This document shows positions 1 through 6,374 of a stretch of DNA of 10,651 nucleotides, piece after piece. The stretch lies in assembly GCA_016219075.1 (NCBI GenBank), contig JACRCJ010000108.1:1-10651 (forward strand), in the 5' to 3' direction. Numbering within the stretch: position 1 is the first letter of the stretch; each line of letters starts with the position of its first letter. A program made the position numbers and the translations under genes. This stretch comes from Deltaproteobacteria bacterium (GTDB lineage: Bacteria; Desulfobacterota; GWC2-55-46). Below the pieces are notes generated by a model. The model made no database searches and was not told the DNA's origin. It saw nothing but the letters and a program-made list of their open reading frames with translations.

Positions 1-77
1 ACCGCGTCTCTCCAGAAGACCCCGGCAAACGCCAGAACGACCGCCAGAACGACCAATATTATGATCTTAATTTTCAT
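1..77 (-). CDS. 5' fragment of an exported or membrane-anchored protein
   Basis: An ATG at 77 opens a frame of 25 complete codons that leaves the window. The peptide begins MKIKII and continues as an unbroken hydrophobic stretch (Leu, Val, Ala, Phe) ending GVFWRDA, the pattern of a signal peptide or N-terminal anchor. No convincing Shine-Dalgarno sequence precedes it, and a terminator-like hairpin lies only about 20 bases upstream, so it may not belong to the cytochrome operon. The hydrophobic core contains a perfect 12-base tandem duplication that doubles a Val-Val-Leu-Ala unit. The function cannot be told from this fragment; a further periplasmic or membrane component of the same respiratory cluster would fit the context. 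Confidence 0.5.
   Translation of the reverse strand, partial: MKIKIIILVVLAVVLAFAGVFWRDA
31..54. repeat. 12-base perfect tandem duplication
   Basis: The unit GCCAGAACGACC occurs twice head to tail (31-42 and 43-54). In the minus-strand reading frame it duplicates four residues of the hydrophobic N-terminal segment, so it lengthens that segment without breaking the frame. Probably a slippage duplication. Confidence 0.85.
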
Positions 78-94
78 TATCGAATTGTCACATG

Positions 95-131
95 AAAACA
101 GGCACGGCCCTGGCTTTCAGGGCCGTGCCTG
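95..131 (-). terminator. Rho-independent terminator after the cytochrome genes
   Basis: A perfect 13-base-pair stem (99-111 with 119-131) encloses a 7-base loop. Read on the minus strand it is followed directly by four T residues (98-95). It lies about 40 bases past the stop codon of the cytochrome gene ending at 171, the right position to end that transcript. Its closeness to the next start codon at 77 also allows an attenuator role. Confidence 0.7.
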
Positions 132-170
132 CCTGTATAACTGCTTCTACAACAAATGCGGGTAACGGGA

Positions 171-1118
171 TCAATACCCCATTACCTTTGTTTTTTCAGG
201 ACTCTTACGCAGACCACCTTCAACGAAGCCGCCACCTTTAAGGTCGCCGCCCCTTCCGGCCAGCATCCCGCCCTCTTCAAGGAGCTCCTGAGCGTCTTTG
301 AACTCGGCGCTCTGGCTCGCGTTGAGAGGATTCACCTTGTTGGCCGCGGACTTTGAATCAAAGCTGGACTTCGGGTTCAGGTATTCGTCAAGCGTCTTAG
401 GCGGTTTGGCATCGGCGTTGGCCCTGATCCACGCTATGACGTTCCAGATGTCCTGGTCCTGGAGAAGGTTTCCCCATGACGGCATGGCATCCGAGAGGTC
501 AACGGCTGCGCCGCCGCCCTTGATGACCGTAAAGAGCTCGACATTGGTCTTCCTGTTCACGTAATCAGACCCTGCCGTAAGGTCTCTCGGATACGGGTCA
601 AGGTACAGGGCATTCGGACCGTCACCCTTCAAGAGCCAGCCGTGGCAGCCTACGCAATACACGTAGTACCACTGCTTGCCTTCGTTGGGGTTGGTTCCGG
701 GCACGAGAGAAGTCTTGAACGAGGGAGACCAGTTGTTAGCCCACTGGTTATATACAGCCTCTCCGCTCGCTGGCTTCTTTATCCTCTCCCATACCTCGGT
801 CTTACCGGTTGAGGAACCGTAGCCGCTGTCTCCGGCGGCAAGTGTGGCTTTCCCGGCCTTGCCCTTTGACGCCCTCTTTCCGACACCCGTGAGGTAGTCA
901 AACCCGGTAATGCCGTATGTGGAACCGGCAGCGCCTTTCATCATGTCTTCGGCTTCCTTCTCAAAGTTAGACAGGGCTTTTTCCAGTTCGGCTGTAGTAC
1001 GGGTAGGACATTCAACCTTCTTACCCTCCGCCTTGCATCTAAGTTCAGCGGCAATGCCGGTATTGGAAGCGAGAAAAAAACCGCCGACCAGCAGCAAAAC
1101 TCCGAACTTGATTCTCAT
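171..1118 (-). CDS. Periplasmic monoheme cytochrome c with long N- and C-terminal extensions
   Basis: 315 residues. The start is well supported by AAGGAGGTGAC immediately before the ATG. A Sec signal peptide (about residues 1-24, ending GIAA) is followed by a Cys pair (C28, C37). A low-complexity Gly/Lys/Ser region (about 60-110) precedes a cytochrome c domain with one heme site, CVGCH at 155-159. After it come KGDGPN, PRDL and VIKGGGAA motifs, and M212 (AMPSWG) is the likely distal ligand. About 80 further residues, ending Gly/Lys-rich, lie beyond the heme domain. The heme domain closely resembles those of the small cytochrome encoded upstream and of the beta-helix fusion, so these are paralogues. 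It probably carries electrons in the periplasm. The extensions are unusual for a monoheme class I cytochrome and could be docking segments. Confidence 0.9.
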   Translation of the reverse strand: MRIKFGVLLLVGGFFLASNTGIAAELRCKAEGKKVECPTRTTAELEKALSNFEKEAEDMMKGAAGSTYGITGFDYLTGVGKRASKGKAGKATLAAGDSGYGSSTGKTEVWERIKKPASGEAVYNQWANNWSPSFKTSLVPGTNPNEGKQWYYVYCVGCHGWLLKGDGPNALYLDPYPRDLTAGSDYVNRKTNVELFTVIKGGGAAVDLSDAMPSWGNLLQDQDIWNVIAWIRANADAKPPKTLDEYLNPKSSFDSKSAANKVNPLNASQSAEFKDAQELLEEGGMLAGRGGDLKGGGFVEGGLRKSPEKTKVMGY

Positions 1119-1139
1119 TCCATGTCACCTCCTTTTTAA

Positions 1140-1186
1140 ATGGCTAAAAAAGAACAACAGTATCCGCTATTGCCTATTATAGCCAT
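1140..1186 (-). promoter_or_regulatory. Possible internal promoter or 5'-leader element before the large monoheme cytochrome
   Basis: The 107-base gap between the two monoheme cytochrome genes holds a perfect TATAAT on the minus strand (1181-1176), but no good -35 box 17 bases upstream. ATGGCTA (1140-1146) and TAGCCAT (1180-1186) form a 7-base inverted repeat around it. The stretch 1161-1182 nearly matches a 21-base stretch in the nosZ promoter region (8767-8787), including an exact 13-base core TATCCGCTATTGC. This suggests shared regulation, but the two copies lie in opposite orientation relative to their genes. Confidence 0.35.
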
Positions 1187-1225
1187 GAATAAGTGATACG
1201 GTTCCCGGAAATGCTCAAATGAAAA

Positions 1226-1603
1226 TCAGTTCCCCTTGCAGTTACAGAGTTTTCTCAAGTAGTCCTTGAGAGCTACCACTTCGTCATCCGTAAGCGTCTT
1301 GCCGAACGGGGGCATCATCGTGGACTTGCTGGTGGCTGCCCCCCCGCCCTTTACGACGTTTATGAGGTCCTGGTCGGTGAGCTTGGCCATCTCTTTGGCG
1401 CTGGTGTGGTTCCTGGGGCTCACGGGCTGGCTCTTCGTGGCGTTGGGTCCGTCCCCCTTGCCGTCAGTCCCGTGGCACTGCGCGCAGTAAAACTTATAAT
1501 TAAGCTCCGCCGGCGCTGCGTTGGCGGTAGTAGAACCCGGGAAGATCGCCGCGGCAAAGGCCAGGACAAACGCCGCCGCTATGTATGTGGTCTTGCCAAC
1601 CAT
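1226..1603 (-). CDS. Small periplasmic monoheme cytochrome c
   Basis: 125 residues from the ATG at 1603, chosen because AAAGGAG lies 11 bases upstream and the protein then begins with a clean Sec signal peptide ending about TTANAA (residues 1-30). The reading frame stays open upstream to an ATG at 1696, but that would overlap the preceding gene and bury the signal peptide. The heme site is CAQCH at 40-44, followed by KGDGPN, PRNH and VVKGGGAA motifs and a likely Met ligand in TMMPPFG (96/97). The protein ends with a CxC tail (LCNC) that also occurs at the end of the beta-helix fusion cytochrome. It is probably a soluble electron carrier. It lies 73 bases after the diheme cytochrome gene and is likely co-transcribed with it. 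Confidence 0.9.
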   Translation of the reverse strand: MVGKTTYIAAAFVLAFAAAIFPGSTTANAAPAELNYKFYCAQCHGTDGKGDGPNATKSQPVSPRNHTSAKEMAKLTDQDLINVVKGGGAATSKSTMMPPFGKTLTDDEVVALKDYLRKLCNCKGN

Positions 1604-1676
1604 AGTATTATAGACTCCTTTCGCGTATATTTGCTTTCTTTGACAGGTACTGCAAACGGCACGGCAACGGTTGTCC

Positions 1677-2348
1677 TTACTTGAGGCTTGACACATACTC
1701 GGCCAGCGTCTTTATTTCGTCGTCGGTCAGTATTCCTTCATATACGGGCATGTCCTTTACAGGCTTGAAGACCTTGGGGTTCACGAGATAGGCGTATATC
1801 CAGTCGGGCTGGAGCCTGTCGGCTGCGCCGACCATCGTGGGGCCGGTCAGCCCGCCTACGGTGTTGCCGCCCTTGGTGACTTCATGGCAGCCGTAACAGC
1901 CCTGCTTCTTCTCGAAGATGATCCTGCCCTTGGGCCCGCCCTTGGGGGTGATGCCGGCCTTTTTAACGGCGTCTGAAGTGAGGCTCATAAGATACTCGGC
2001 GACCTCGTCTGCGCTCTTGGCGTCGAGCTTGGCGTGGTTCCCGGTATTCTTCTTCGTAAGCGAATAGTATTCCATAGGCCTTATCGGCTTGGGGTCCTTG
2101 AGCCAACCCTTCAAAAAGTCCTTCTGGAACTTGCTGCCGGAGTACCATAGTTCCGGACCCTTTTTCGCAAGCTGGTCCTCTATGGTCTTTTCCTTGGCGG
2201 GGCCGGCCATCTGGTGGCAGGCGCCGCAGTTCTTTGAATCGAAGATCTTCTTACCTTCAGCGACCCCGGCGTGTGACGTGGACGCGAAGGCGACACCGGC
2301 GGCAAATACGGAGACTGCGGCAAGGCGTAAAAAACTTACTCCCTTCAT
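1677..2348 (-). CDS. Periplasmic diheme cytochrome c
   Basis: 223 residues. The ATG at 2348 is preceded by AAGGAGG with 7-base spacing and followed by a Sec signal peptide (about 1-27, ending SHA). There are two class I-like halves: CGACH at 41-45 with M92 (RPMEYY) as possible distal ligand, and CYGCH at 151-155 with M200 (KDMPVY). The halves share a wider pattern (a Trp- or Leu-containing helix, then a Pro-rich Met segment, then a helix ending EYLMSL or EYVSSL), which points to an internal duplication. It is likely a periplasmic electron carrier, first gene of the cytochrome unit with its own promoter. Its place in a nos-like region makes a role feeding the NosZ-like protein plausible, as for the NosC cytochromes of clade II clusters, but this is inference. 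Confidence 0.9.
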   Translation of the reverse strand: MKGVSFLRLAAVSVFAAGVAFASTSHAGVAEGKKIFDSKNCGACHQMAGPAKEKTIEDQLAKKGPELWYSGSKFQKDFLKGWLKDPKPIRPMEYYSLTKKNTGNHAKLDAKSADEVAEYLMSLTSDAVKKAGITPKGGPKGRIIFEKKQGCYGCHEVTKGGNTVGGLTGPTMVGAADRLQPDWIYAYLVNPKVFKPVKDMPVYEGILTDDEIKTLAEYVSSLK

Positions 2349-2400
2349 CCAAGACCTCCTTACAGGTAGTTATTAAATCGCTGATTTTATATATGATATC

Positions 2401-2429
2401 TGTATATCGTGCACCTGACAAATTGTCAA
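2401..2429 (-). promoter_or_regulatory. Sigma70-like promoter of the cytochrome unit
   Basis: On the minus strand a perfect TTGACA (2429-2424) is separated by 17 bases from TATACA (2406-2401), about 55 bases upstream of the diheme cytochrome start. The -35 box overlaps a small palindrome (TGACA-AAT-TGTCA on the plus strand), which could be an operator. The -10 box overlaps a 12-base sequence, GATATCTGTATA on the plus strand, that recurs at 4572-4583. Confidence 0.6.
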
Positions 2430-2496
2430 GGACTATATTGCGATTCCTTGAAACTTTCCGTGACCGGTTTTCATTGTTTTTTGCCCGAAAAAGGGG

Positions 2497-3525
2497 TCAA
2501 TCCCCGCCCCTAAGGGCCTCCCTGTCGGATGTCGTAAGCTTCACGGCGGCCCCCTTCGTCTCTGAAAAGGCCCCGGTGTCGATTACCCCGAGTTTATGAA
2601 GGCTTACCTCGGTGAACCAGACCTTCCCGGAGGGGGCGAGCGTTATGGCGAACGGCTTTATCGACAGCGGCATGTCTATCTCTACGAAATCCTTCTTTCC
2701 GGCGTCCAGCCTTCCTATCCTGCCTTCCCACTTGTCACTGTACCAGACAAACCCGCCGTTATCCACGGCGAGCCCCTCGGGGACCCTTTTGCCGGGCATG
2801 TCGAAGACGGTGAACTTATGGGAAGAGGTTGAAAACTTAACGAGTTTCCTGTCCTTGCGCGCGCCGAACCAGAGGTCCCCGTTTTTGTCCGCCTCAAGCT
2901 CGGTGGGGATGGCGAACGGGATGGGTATGGCGTACTCCTTTACCGAGCCGGTTACGGGGTCGAGCCCGGCGATATTATTGGAGCTGGACTCGACGAACCA
3001 GACCATGCCGGCGGCGTCCACGGCGACCCCGATGGGCTGGCTTGACCTTGAAGGGATGGAGTATTCCTTGAACTTTTTCGTAGACGGGTCGAACATCCCG
3101 ATCTTCCCGGCGGAGAACTCCGTGAACCAGATGCGCCCCTTTTTGTCTATCGCGAGCTTGTAGGGCTGGCTCCCCGGAGAAGGCACCTCATACTCCGTGA
3201 AAGTCCCCTTCGCGGGGTTGAAGACCGCGACCTGGTTGGCATCCTGCTCAAGGAACCAGACCATGCCTTTCGAATCGACGGCAATGTCGATGGGAACGCT
3301 CTTGACCGTCGGGATATTGTACTCGGAGAACGAGCCGCTCTCCGGGTGGAAGCGCCCCAGCTTGTTGGCGTCGGACTCCAGGAACCAGATATCCCCTTTA
3401 CGGTCGGCCGCGATGGCTACGGGGAACGCAAGAGGGGTCGGTATGGCGTAAAAGTCGACGGCTGAGGCCGCGATAGAGGCCGTAGCCGGTAAAAGAAGCA
3501 TTATGAGGGCTAAAAGGCATCTCAC
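2497..3525 (-). CDS. Secreted seven-bladed Vgb-like beta-propeller, second copy
   Basis: 342 residues. Translation starts at a GTG (3525) whose GTGA overlaps the stop codon of the preceding paralogue, so the pair is probably translationally coupled; no strong ribosome binding site is seen. A signal peptide (about 1-20) is followed by seven repeats, each with a D-x2-G-x2-W-(F/Y) motif (Trp at about 47, 90, 133, 176, 219, 261 and 303). This is the blade signature of the virginiamycin B lyase (Vgb, streptogramin lyase) family. Vgb enzymes use two histidines and a glutamate to open the streptogramin ring. This protein has only three histidines (60, 236, 310), none in the Pro-x-x-(I/L) segment before each blade motif where the catalytic His would be expected. 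Antibiotic lyase activity is therefore unlikely; a periplasmic scaffold or binding role is more plausible. Confidence 0.85.
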   Translation of the reverse strand: MRCLLALIMLLLPATASIAASAVDFYAIPTPLAFPVAIAADRKGDIWFLESDANKLGRFHPESGSFSEYNIPTVKSVPIDIAVDSKGMVWFLEQDANQVAVFNPAKGTFTEYEVPSPGSQPYKLAIDKKGRIWFTEFSAGKIGMFDPSTKKFKEYSIPSRSSQPIGVAVDAAGMVWFVESSSNNIAGLDPVTGSVKEYAIPIPFAIPTELEADKNGDLWFGARKDRKLVKFSTSSHKFTVFDMPGKRVPEGLAVDNGGFVWYSDKWEGRIGRLDAGKKDFVEIDMPLSIKPFAITLAPSGKVWFTEVSLHKLGVIDTGAFSETKGAAVKLTTSDREALRGGD

Positions 3526-4568
3526 GGCCGCACCCCGCTCTTTGCCGCAGGCACTGATACGCTTGAGAGCTTGTTTGCGTCACGCGCCGACTCGGTAAAC
3601 CATACCTTGCCCGAGCGCGCCACACCTATGCCGACCGGAAGGCTCGAGTAGGTCGGGACCGCGTACTCGGTAAAGACGGCGGCCACGGGATCAAACCTCC
3701 CGATCTTGTTGGCGCGGTTCTCGGTGAACCAGACGATGCCGTCGGGCGAGACGGCGATCCTCACCGGGACGGACGCCTGCGTAGGTATTATGGCCTCGTT
3801 GAAGACGGATGACGCGGGGTCGAACATGCAGACCCTGTTGCCGTTCATCTCGACGAACCAGACCCTGTCTTTAGCGTCCACAATGATGTCCGAGGGGTGC
3901 GCGTATATCGTCGGTATCTTGTACTCCCTGATTATCTTTTTGGCGAGGTCTATGGAGCCTATGTTGTTGCCGACGGCCTCGCTGAACCAGACCACCCCTT
4001 TTGAGTCCACGGCTATGCCCGTGGGCTGGCTGTTGGGGGTGGTGACTTCGAACTCCCGGAAGGTCTTGCCGTTGAACATGCCTATCCTGTTGGCGTTTCT
4101 CTCCGTAAACCAGACAGTGCCGTCCTTTGAGACGGCTATCATGTACGGCTCGGCGTTTTTAGACGGGACCTTGCGGATGGAGAACTTCCCGGTCTTGGGC
4201 GTCAGAGACCCGATGGAGCTCGATGTGGGCAGGGTAAACCAGACAACACCTTCGGCGTCTATGGCTATGTCCGAAGGAGAGCTGTCCTTCGGCAGGGAAA
4301 ACTCACGGAACTTCTTGTCGTTGTCGTCGAAGACCCCGATCTTATCAGCTTTCTGGGCCGCATACCAGACCAGGCCCGAGGCGTCTACCGCAAGGTCGAT
4401 CGGGTAGCTTAAAGGCGTAGGGAGGGTGTACTCCTCGATAGGAGAAGGACCCTTATTCTCTTCGGCGCCCAGAGCTTTAGCGCCCGATAAGACCAGAGAG
4501 AGAAAGAAAAAAACCACAACCCCGGCCCTGATGTACCTCAAAAGAAGAGAATTCGCCTTACGGTTCAT
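3522..4568 (-). CDS. Secreted seven-bladed Vgb-like beta-propeller, first copy
   Basis: 348 residues. The N-terminus has a charged start (MNRKANSLLLRYIR) and a hydrophobic core ending about KALGA, a Sec signal peptide or anchor. Seven blade motifs follow, with Trp at about 68, 110, 153, 194, 237, 280 and 323, mostly of the form VWFTE or VWFSE. It is a clear tandem paralogue of the next gene. Only one histidine (H224) exists in the whole protein, so the two-histidine catalytic centre of a Vgb lyase cannot form. The start codon lies 32 bases after the beta-helix/cytochrome stop, indicating one operon. No good Shine-Dalgarno sequence lies at the usual distance. Automated pipelines may label this virginiamycin B lyase; the context (cytochromes, NosD-like protein, NosZ-like protein) argues for a part in periplasmic copper or electron-transfer assembly. 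Confidence 0.88.
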   Translation of the reverse strand: MNRKANSLLLRYIRAGVVVFFFLSLVLSGAKALGAEENKGPSPIEEYTLPTPLSYPIDLAVDASGLVWYAAQKADKIGVFDDNDKKFREFSLPKDSSPSDIAIDAEGVVWFTLPTSSSIGSLTPKTGKFSIRKVPSKNAEPYMIAVSKDGTVWFTERNANRIGMFNGKTFREFEVTTPNSQPTGIAVDSKGVVWFSEAVGNNIGSIDLAKKIIREYKIPTIYAHPSDIIVDAKDRVWFVEMNGNRVCMFDPASSVFNEAIIPTQASVPVRIAVSPDGIVWFTENRANKIGRFDPVAAVFTEYAVPTYSSLPVGIGVARSGKVWFTESARDANKLSSVSVPAAKSGVRP

Positions 4569-4600
4569 ATAGATATCTGTATACCCCTATCCTTGATCCC

Positions 4601-5944
4601 TTACTTCACTCCCTCATACTCGCACTTGCAGATCTCGGCCCTTATGTACTGGATTACGTTCATTATCTCTTTGTCGTTGAACTGGATGTTGAAGGACATC
4701 ATCGATTCGGAGAAGCCCATGGACGCCCCGCCGTTCTTTATGACCTTGAAGAGCATGTCATCGGTACGGGTACTCATGATGGCCTTGTCGGACAAGTCCC
4801 TCGGCCTGACATCGAGCGTGTCGGCCAAAAGGCCGTCTCCCCTGCCCTGAGGCCCGTGGCAAGGCACGCAGTGGCCCTGGAAATCACCCTTCCCGTACGC
4901 TACGGCGTCTTTTCTCCAGTCCGTCTGAGTCATGTAATCCGGCTCTTTTAAAGTCTCGAGCCTTTCCTTGAGTGATAATTTTGCAAAGCTCTTTTCCTTC
5001 GGGGACGCAGGTAAGCTTGCCTGAGCGTATTGCCCGCCGAAGGCCCCCATGTCTGTCCCTCCTTCGCCTGCCTTAGCGGCAGGAGAGCCGTTTTTAAGAT
5101 GGTAGTCGCCTTTTTTAAGGTCCTCAAAGAGCGGGTCCTTCGATACATCCCCCTTGCCGGGCTCGACATTTATATAGTTTTCTCCGTTACCCCAGACGAG
5201 GTTATAGGACAGCACAGGCTCGGCGCGGTATTGCCCCCCCAGGAACTCGGCCCACCTTATCCCGCCGACGGTGTTATCGGCTACTATGTTGTTCTTGACT
5301 ATGACCCTTGAGATTTCGCTGAAGATGCCGGTGAAGTTCCCGGCGAGCGTGTTGTTTATTATCTCAGGGTTTGAGTAGGAGTTGTAGATTCCGTGGCTGC
5401 CGCTCTTAGTTATGATATTGTTCTCAACGAGCGAGTCGCTGTAAAGAAGGTAGATGCCGTATGAGACTGAAACCGTGATCTCGTTATTTATGACGTTGGA
5501 AGGTGAATAGTATAATTTGATGCCGGTGTTGTTGCCGGTGATGCGGTTATTGGCTATCGTCATTGGGGCGTTGTTGCCAGAGACCGCGGCGTCCATCGTA
5601 ACGCCTATGGTGCCCTTCCTGCCGCTCCCGGTGATCGTGAAGCCCTCGATTACCGCGCCCCTGGCCCCTTCTATGACTGAGCCTCCTCCAGTGCCGGTTA
5701 TCGTCGTAGTCCCGGCCCCCGCTCCCTGGAGCACAATATTCTCCTTGAGGACCAGGTCCCCGGTGTAGTTTCCCGGGGCGACCAGAACCGTATCGCCTGC
5801 GACGGCGTGGTCTATCGCCGCCTGTACGGACTTATACTCGGAAGGGACTTTTATGGTGGCCGCCGAAGCAGCCGAGACAATAACAAATATGAAAAAAACG
5901 GCCGCGAACGCGGCAAAAAACCTTGAGCGGAGAACCCCTTTCAT
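4601..5944 (-). CDS. NosD-like right-handed beta-helix fused to a C-terminal cytochrome c
   Basis: 447 residues. The start at 5944 follows AAAGGAGG at good spacing and opens a signal peptide (1-29, ending SAASAA). Residues about 30-305 form a right-handed parallel beta-helix of the NosD/PbH1 type. It has an opening VQAAIDHAVAGDTV and LQGAG, Asn-rich coils (ANNRITGN, VINNEITV, VENNIITK, IINNTLAG, VKNNIVAD), and a closing SPAAKAG...DMGAFGG motif. A linker (about 306-345) leads to a monoheme cytochrome with CVPCH at 359-363, RGDG, PRDL, VIKNGGAS, a Met ligand near 415/416 and a CxC tail (ICKC). NosD normally works with NosFY in CuZ assembly of N2O reductase and carries no heme, so the fusion is unusual. 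Beta-helix domains of this kind also occur in other secreted proteins, so the NosD role is inferred from context. Confidence 0.88.
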   Translation of the reverse strand: MKGVLRSRFFAAFAAVFFIFVIVSAASAATIKVPSEYKSVQAAIDHAVAGDTVLVAPGNYTGDLVLKENIVLQGAGAGTTTITGTGGGSVIEGARGAVIEGFTITGSGRKGTIGVTMDAAVSGNNAPMTIANNRITGNNTGIKLYYSPSNVINNEITVSVSYGIYLLYSDSLVENNIITKSGSHGIYNSYSNPEIINNTLAGNFTGIFSEISRVIVKNNIVADNTVGGIRWAEFLGGQYRAEPVLSYNLVWGNGENYINVEPGKGDVSKDPLFEDLKKGDYHLKNGSPAAKAGEGGTDMGAFGGQYAQASLPASPKEKSFAKLSLKERLETLKEPDYMTQTDWRKDAVAYGKGDFQGHCVPCHGPQGRGDGLLADTLDVRPRDLSDKAIMSTRTDDMLFKVIKNGGASMGFSESMMSFNIQFNDKEIMNVIQYIRAEICKCEYEGVK

Positions 5945-6193
5945 CCCTGAATCCCTCCTTTACTCATATTTGAAAAAAAATTTGACAAGGGGGCCTTGCC
6001 CCCCCGGTCCGCAAGTCGATGAGATAAGACATACTGGAGCAAAAACTGACAGGCCGGAGCCGGTAAGAGTACGGCCAATGTGGAAAAAGGCCTGCCCCGC
6101 GGCTGGGATGCGGTCTGCCCTGCCCACGGCACAATGATCCAGCCGTTTAAGGCCGCCTGATACCTTTTCTGAATGGGTATGCCGCTCCGCAAT

Positions 6194-6213
6194 CCCGTCG
6201 CTTTAGCGGCGGG
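6194..6213. repeat. Short palindrome with TTTA loop
   Basis: CCCGTCGC (6194-6201) pairs with GCGGCGGG (6206-6213), eight pairs including one G-U, closed by a TTTA loop. Similar short stems with TTAGC and TTGC loops occur inside genes at 5067-5083 and 9882-9911. It could be a REP-like element, but three dissimilar copies are weak evidence. Confidence 0.4.
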
Positions 6214-6252
6214 TCAAGGAGTGGCAAATCTAAATGATTTTTCCGTACCATC

Positions 6253-6284
6253 AAAATTCTACGCCATTTATGGCGGAGAATTTT
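6253..6284 (-). terminator. Large hairpin, possible terminator of the lipoprotein gene
   Basis: AAAATTCT (6253-6260) pairs with AGAATTTT (6277-6284), and after one mismatch CGCCAT (6262-6267) pairs with ATGGCG (6270-6275) around a two-base loop. The A-rich and T-rich outer arms flanking a GC inner stem give the form of a bidirectional intrinsic terminator. It lies about 90 bases beyond the lipoprotein stop codon. It might instead be the end of a decayed miniature inverted-repeat element. Confidence 0.45.
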
Positions 6285-6374
6285 AATTACTTCCGGATTT
6301 TTAGCGTAAGCAAGCAAAAGCATACGACGGCAGGAGACTAAAGAGATCAATGAGTTGGAACGGTATCTATGGGA

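Larger units (their letters stand above)
5945..6374. other. Gene-free stretch with several hairpins between the lipoprotein and the beta-helix gene
   Basis: 430 bases without a convincing gene; the short open frames here have no ribosome binding site and no recognisable protein features. It contains a GC-rich hairpin (5989-5994 with 5998-6003, loop CTT), followed on the minus strand by an AT-rich run with eight T residues just upstream of the beta-helix gene's ribosome binding site. It also holds hairpins at 6194-6213 and 6253-6284. A weak minus-strand promoter can be drawn (CTGTCA, 17 bases, TCTTAT, around 6025-6055), as expected if the beta-helix operon begins here, but I would not rely on it. 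No riboswitch class was recognised. The palindrome density and different base texture could reflect a small decayed mobile element. Confidence 0.5.

Noticed and set aside
2488..2505. GGGG-loop-CCCC followed by five T residues on the minus strand, as a terminator of the propeller genes
   Set aside because: Only four base pairs, and it overlaps the stop codon; too weak to call, although a terminator is expected near here.
3706..4407. A 233-codon plus-strand open frame inside the first propeller gene
   Set aside because: It is the mirror of the repeated propeller blades; the repeat structure keeps stops out of the opposite frame. No start signal and no independent protein features.
2497..4568. 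Virginiamycin B lyase antibiotic resistance genes
   Set aside because: The blade motifs match the fold, but the catalytic histidine complement is absent and the neighbours are respiratory genes.
5941..6350. Two short minus-strand open frames in the gene-free gap
   Set aside because: No ribosome binding sites, odd composition, and they read through hairpin sequence; more likely chance openings.
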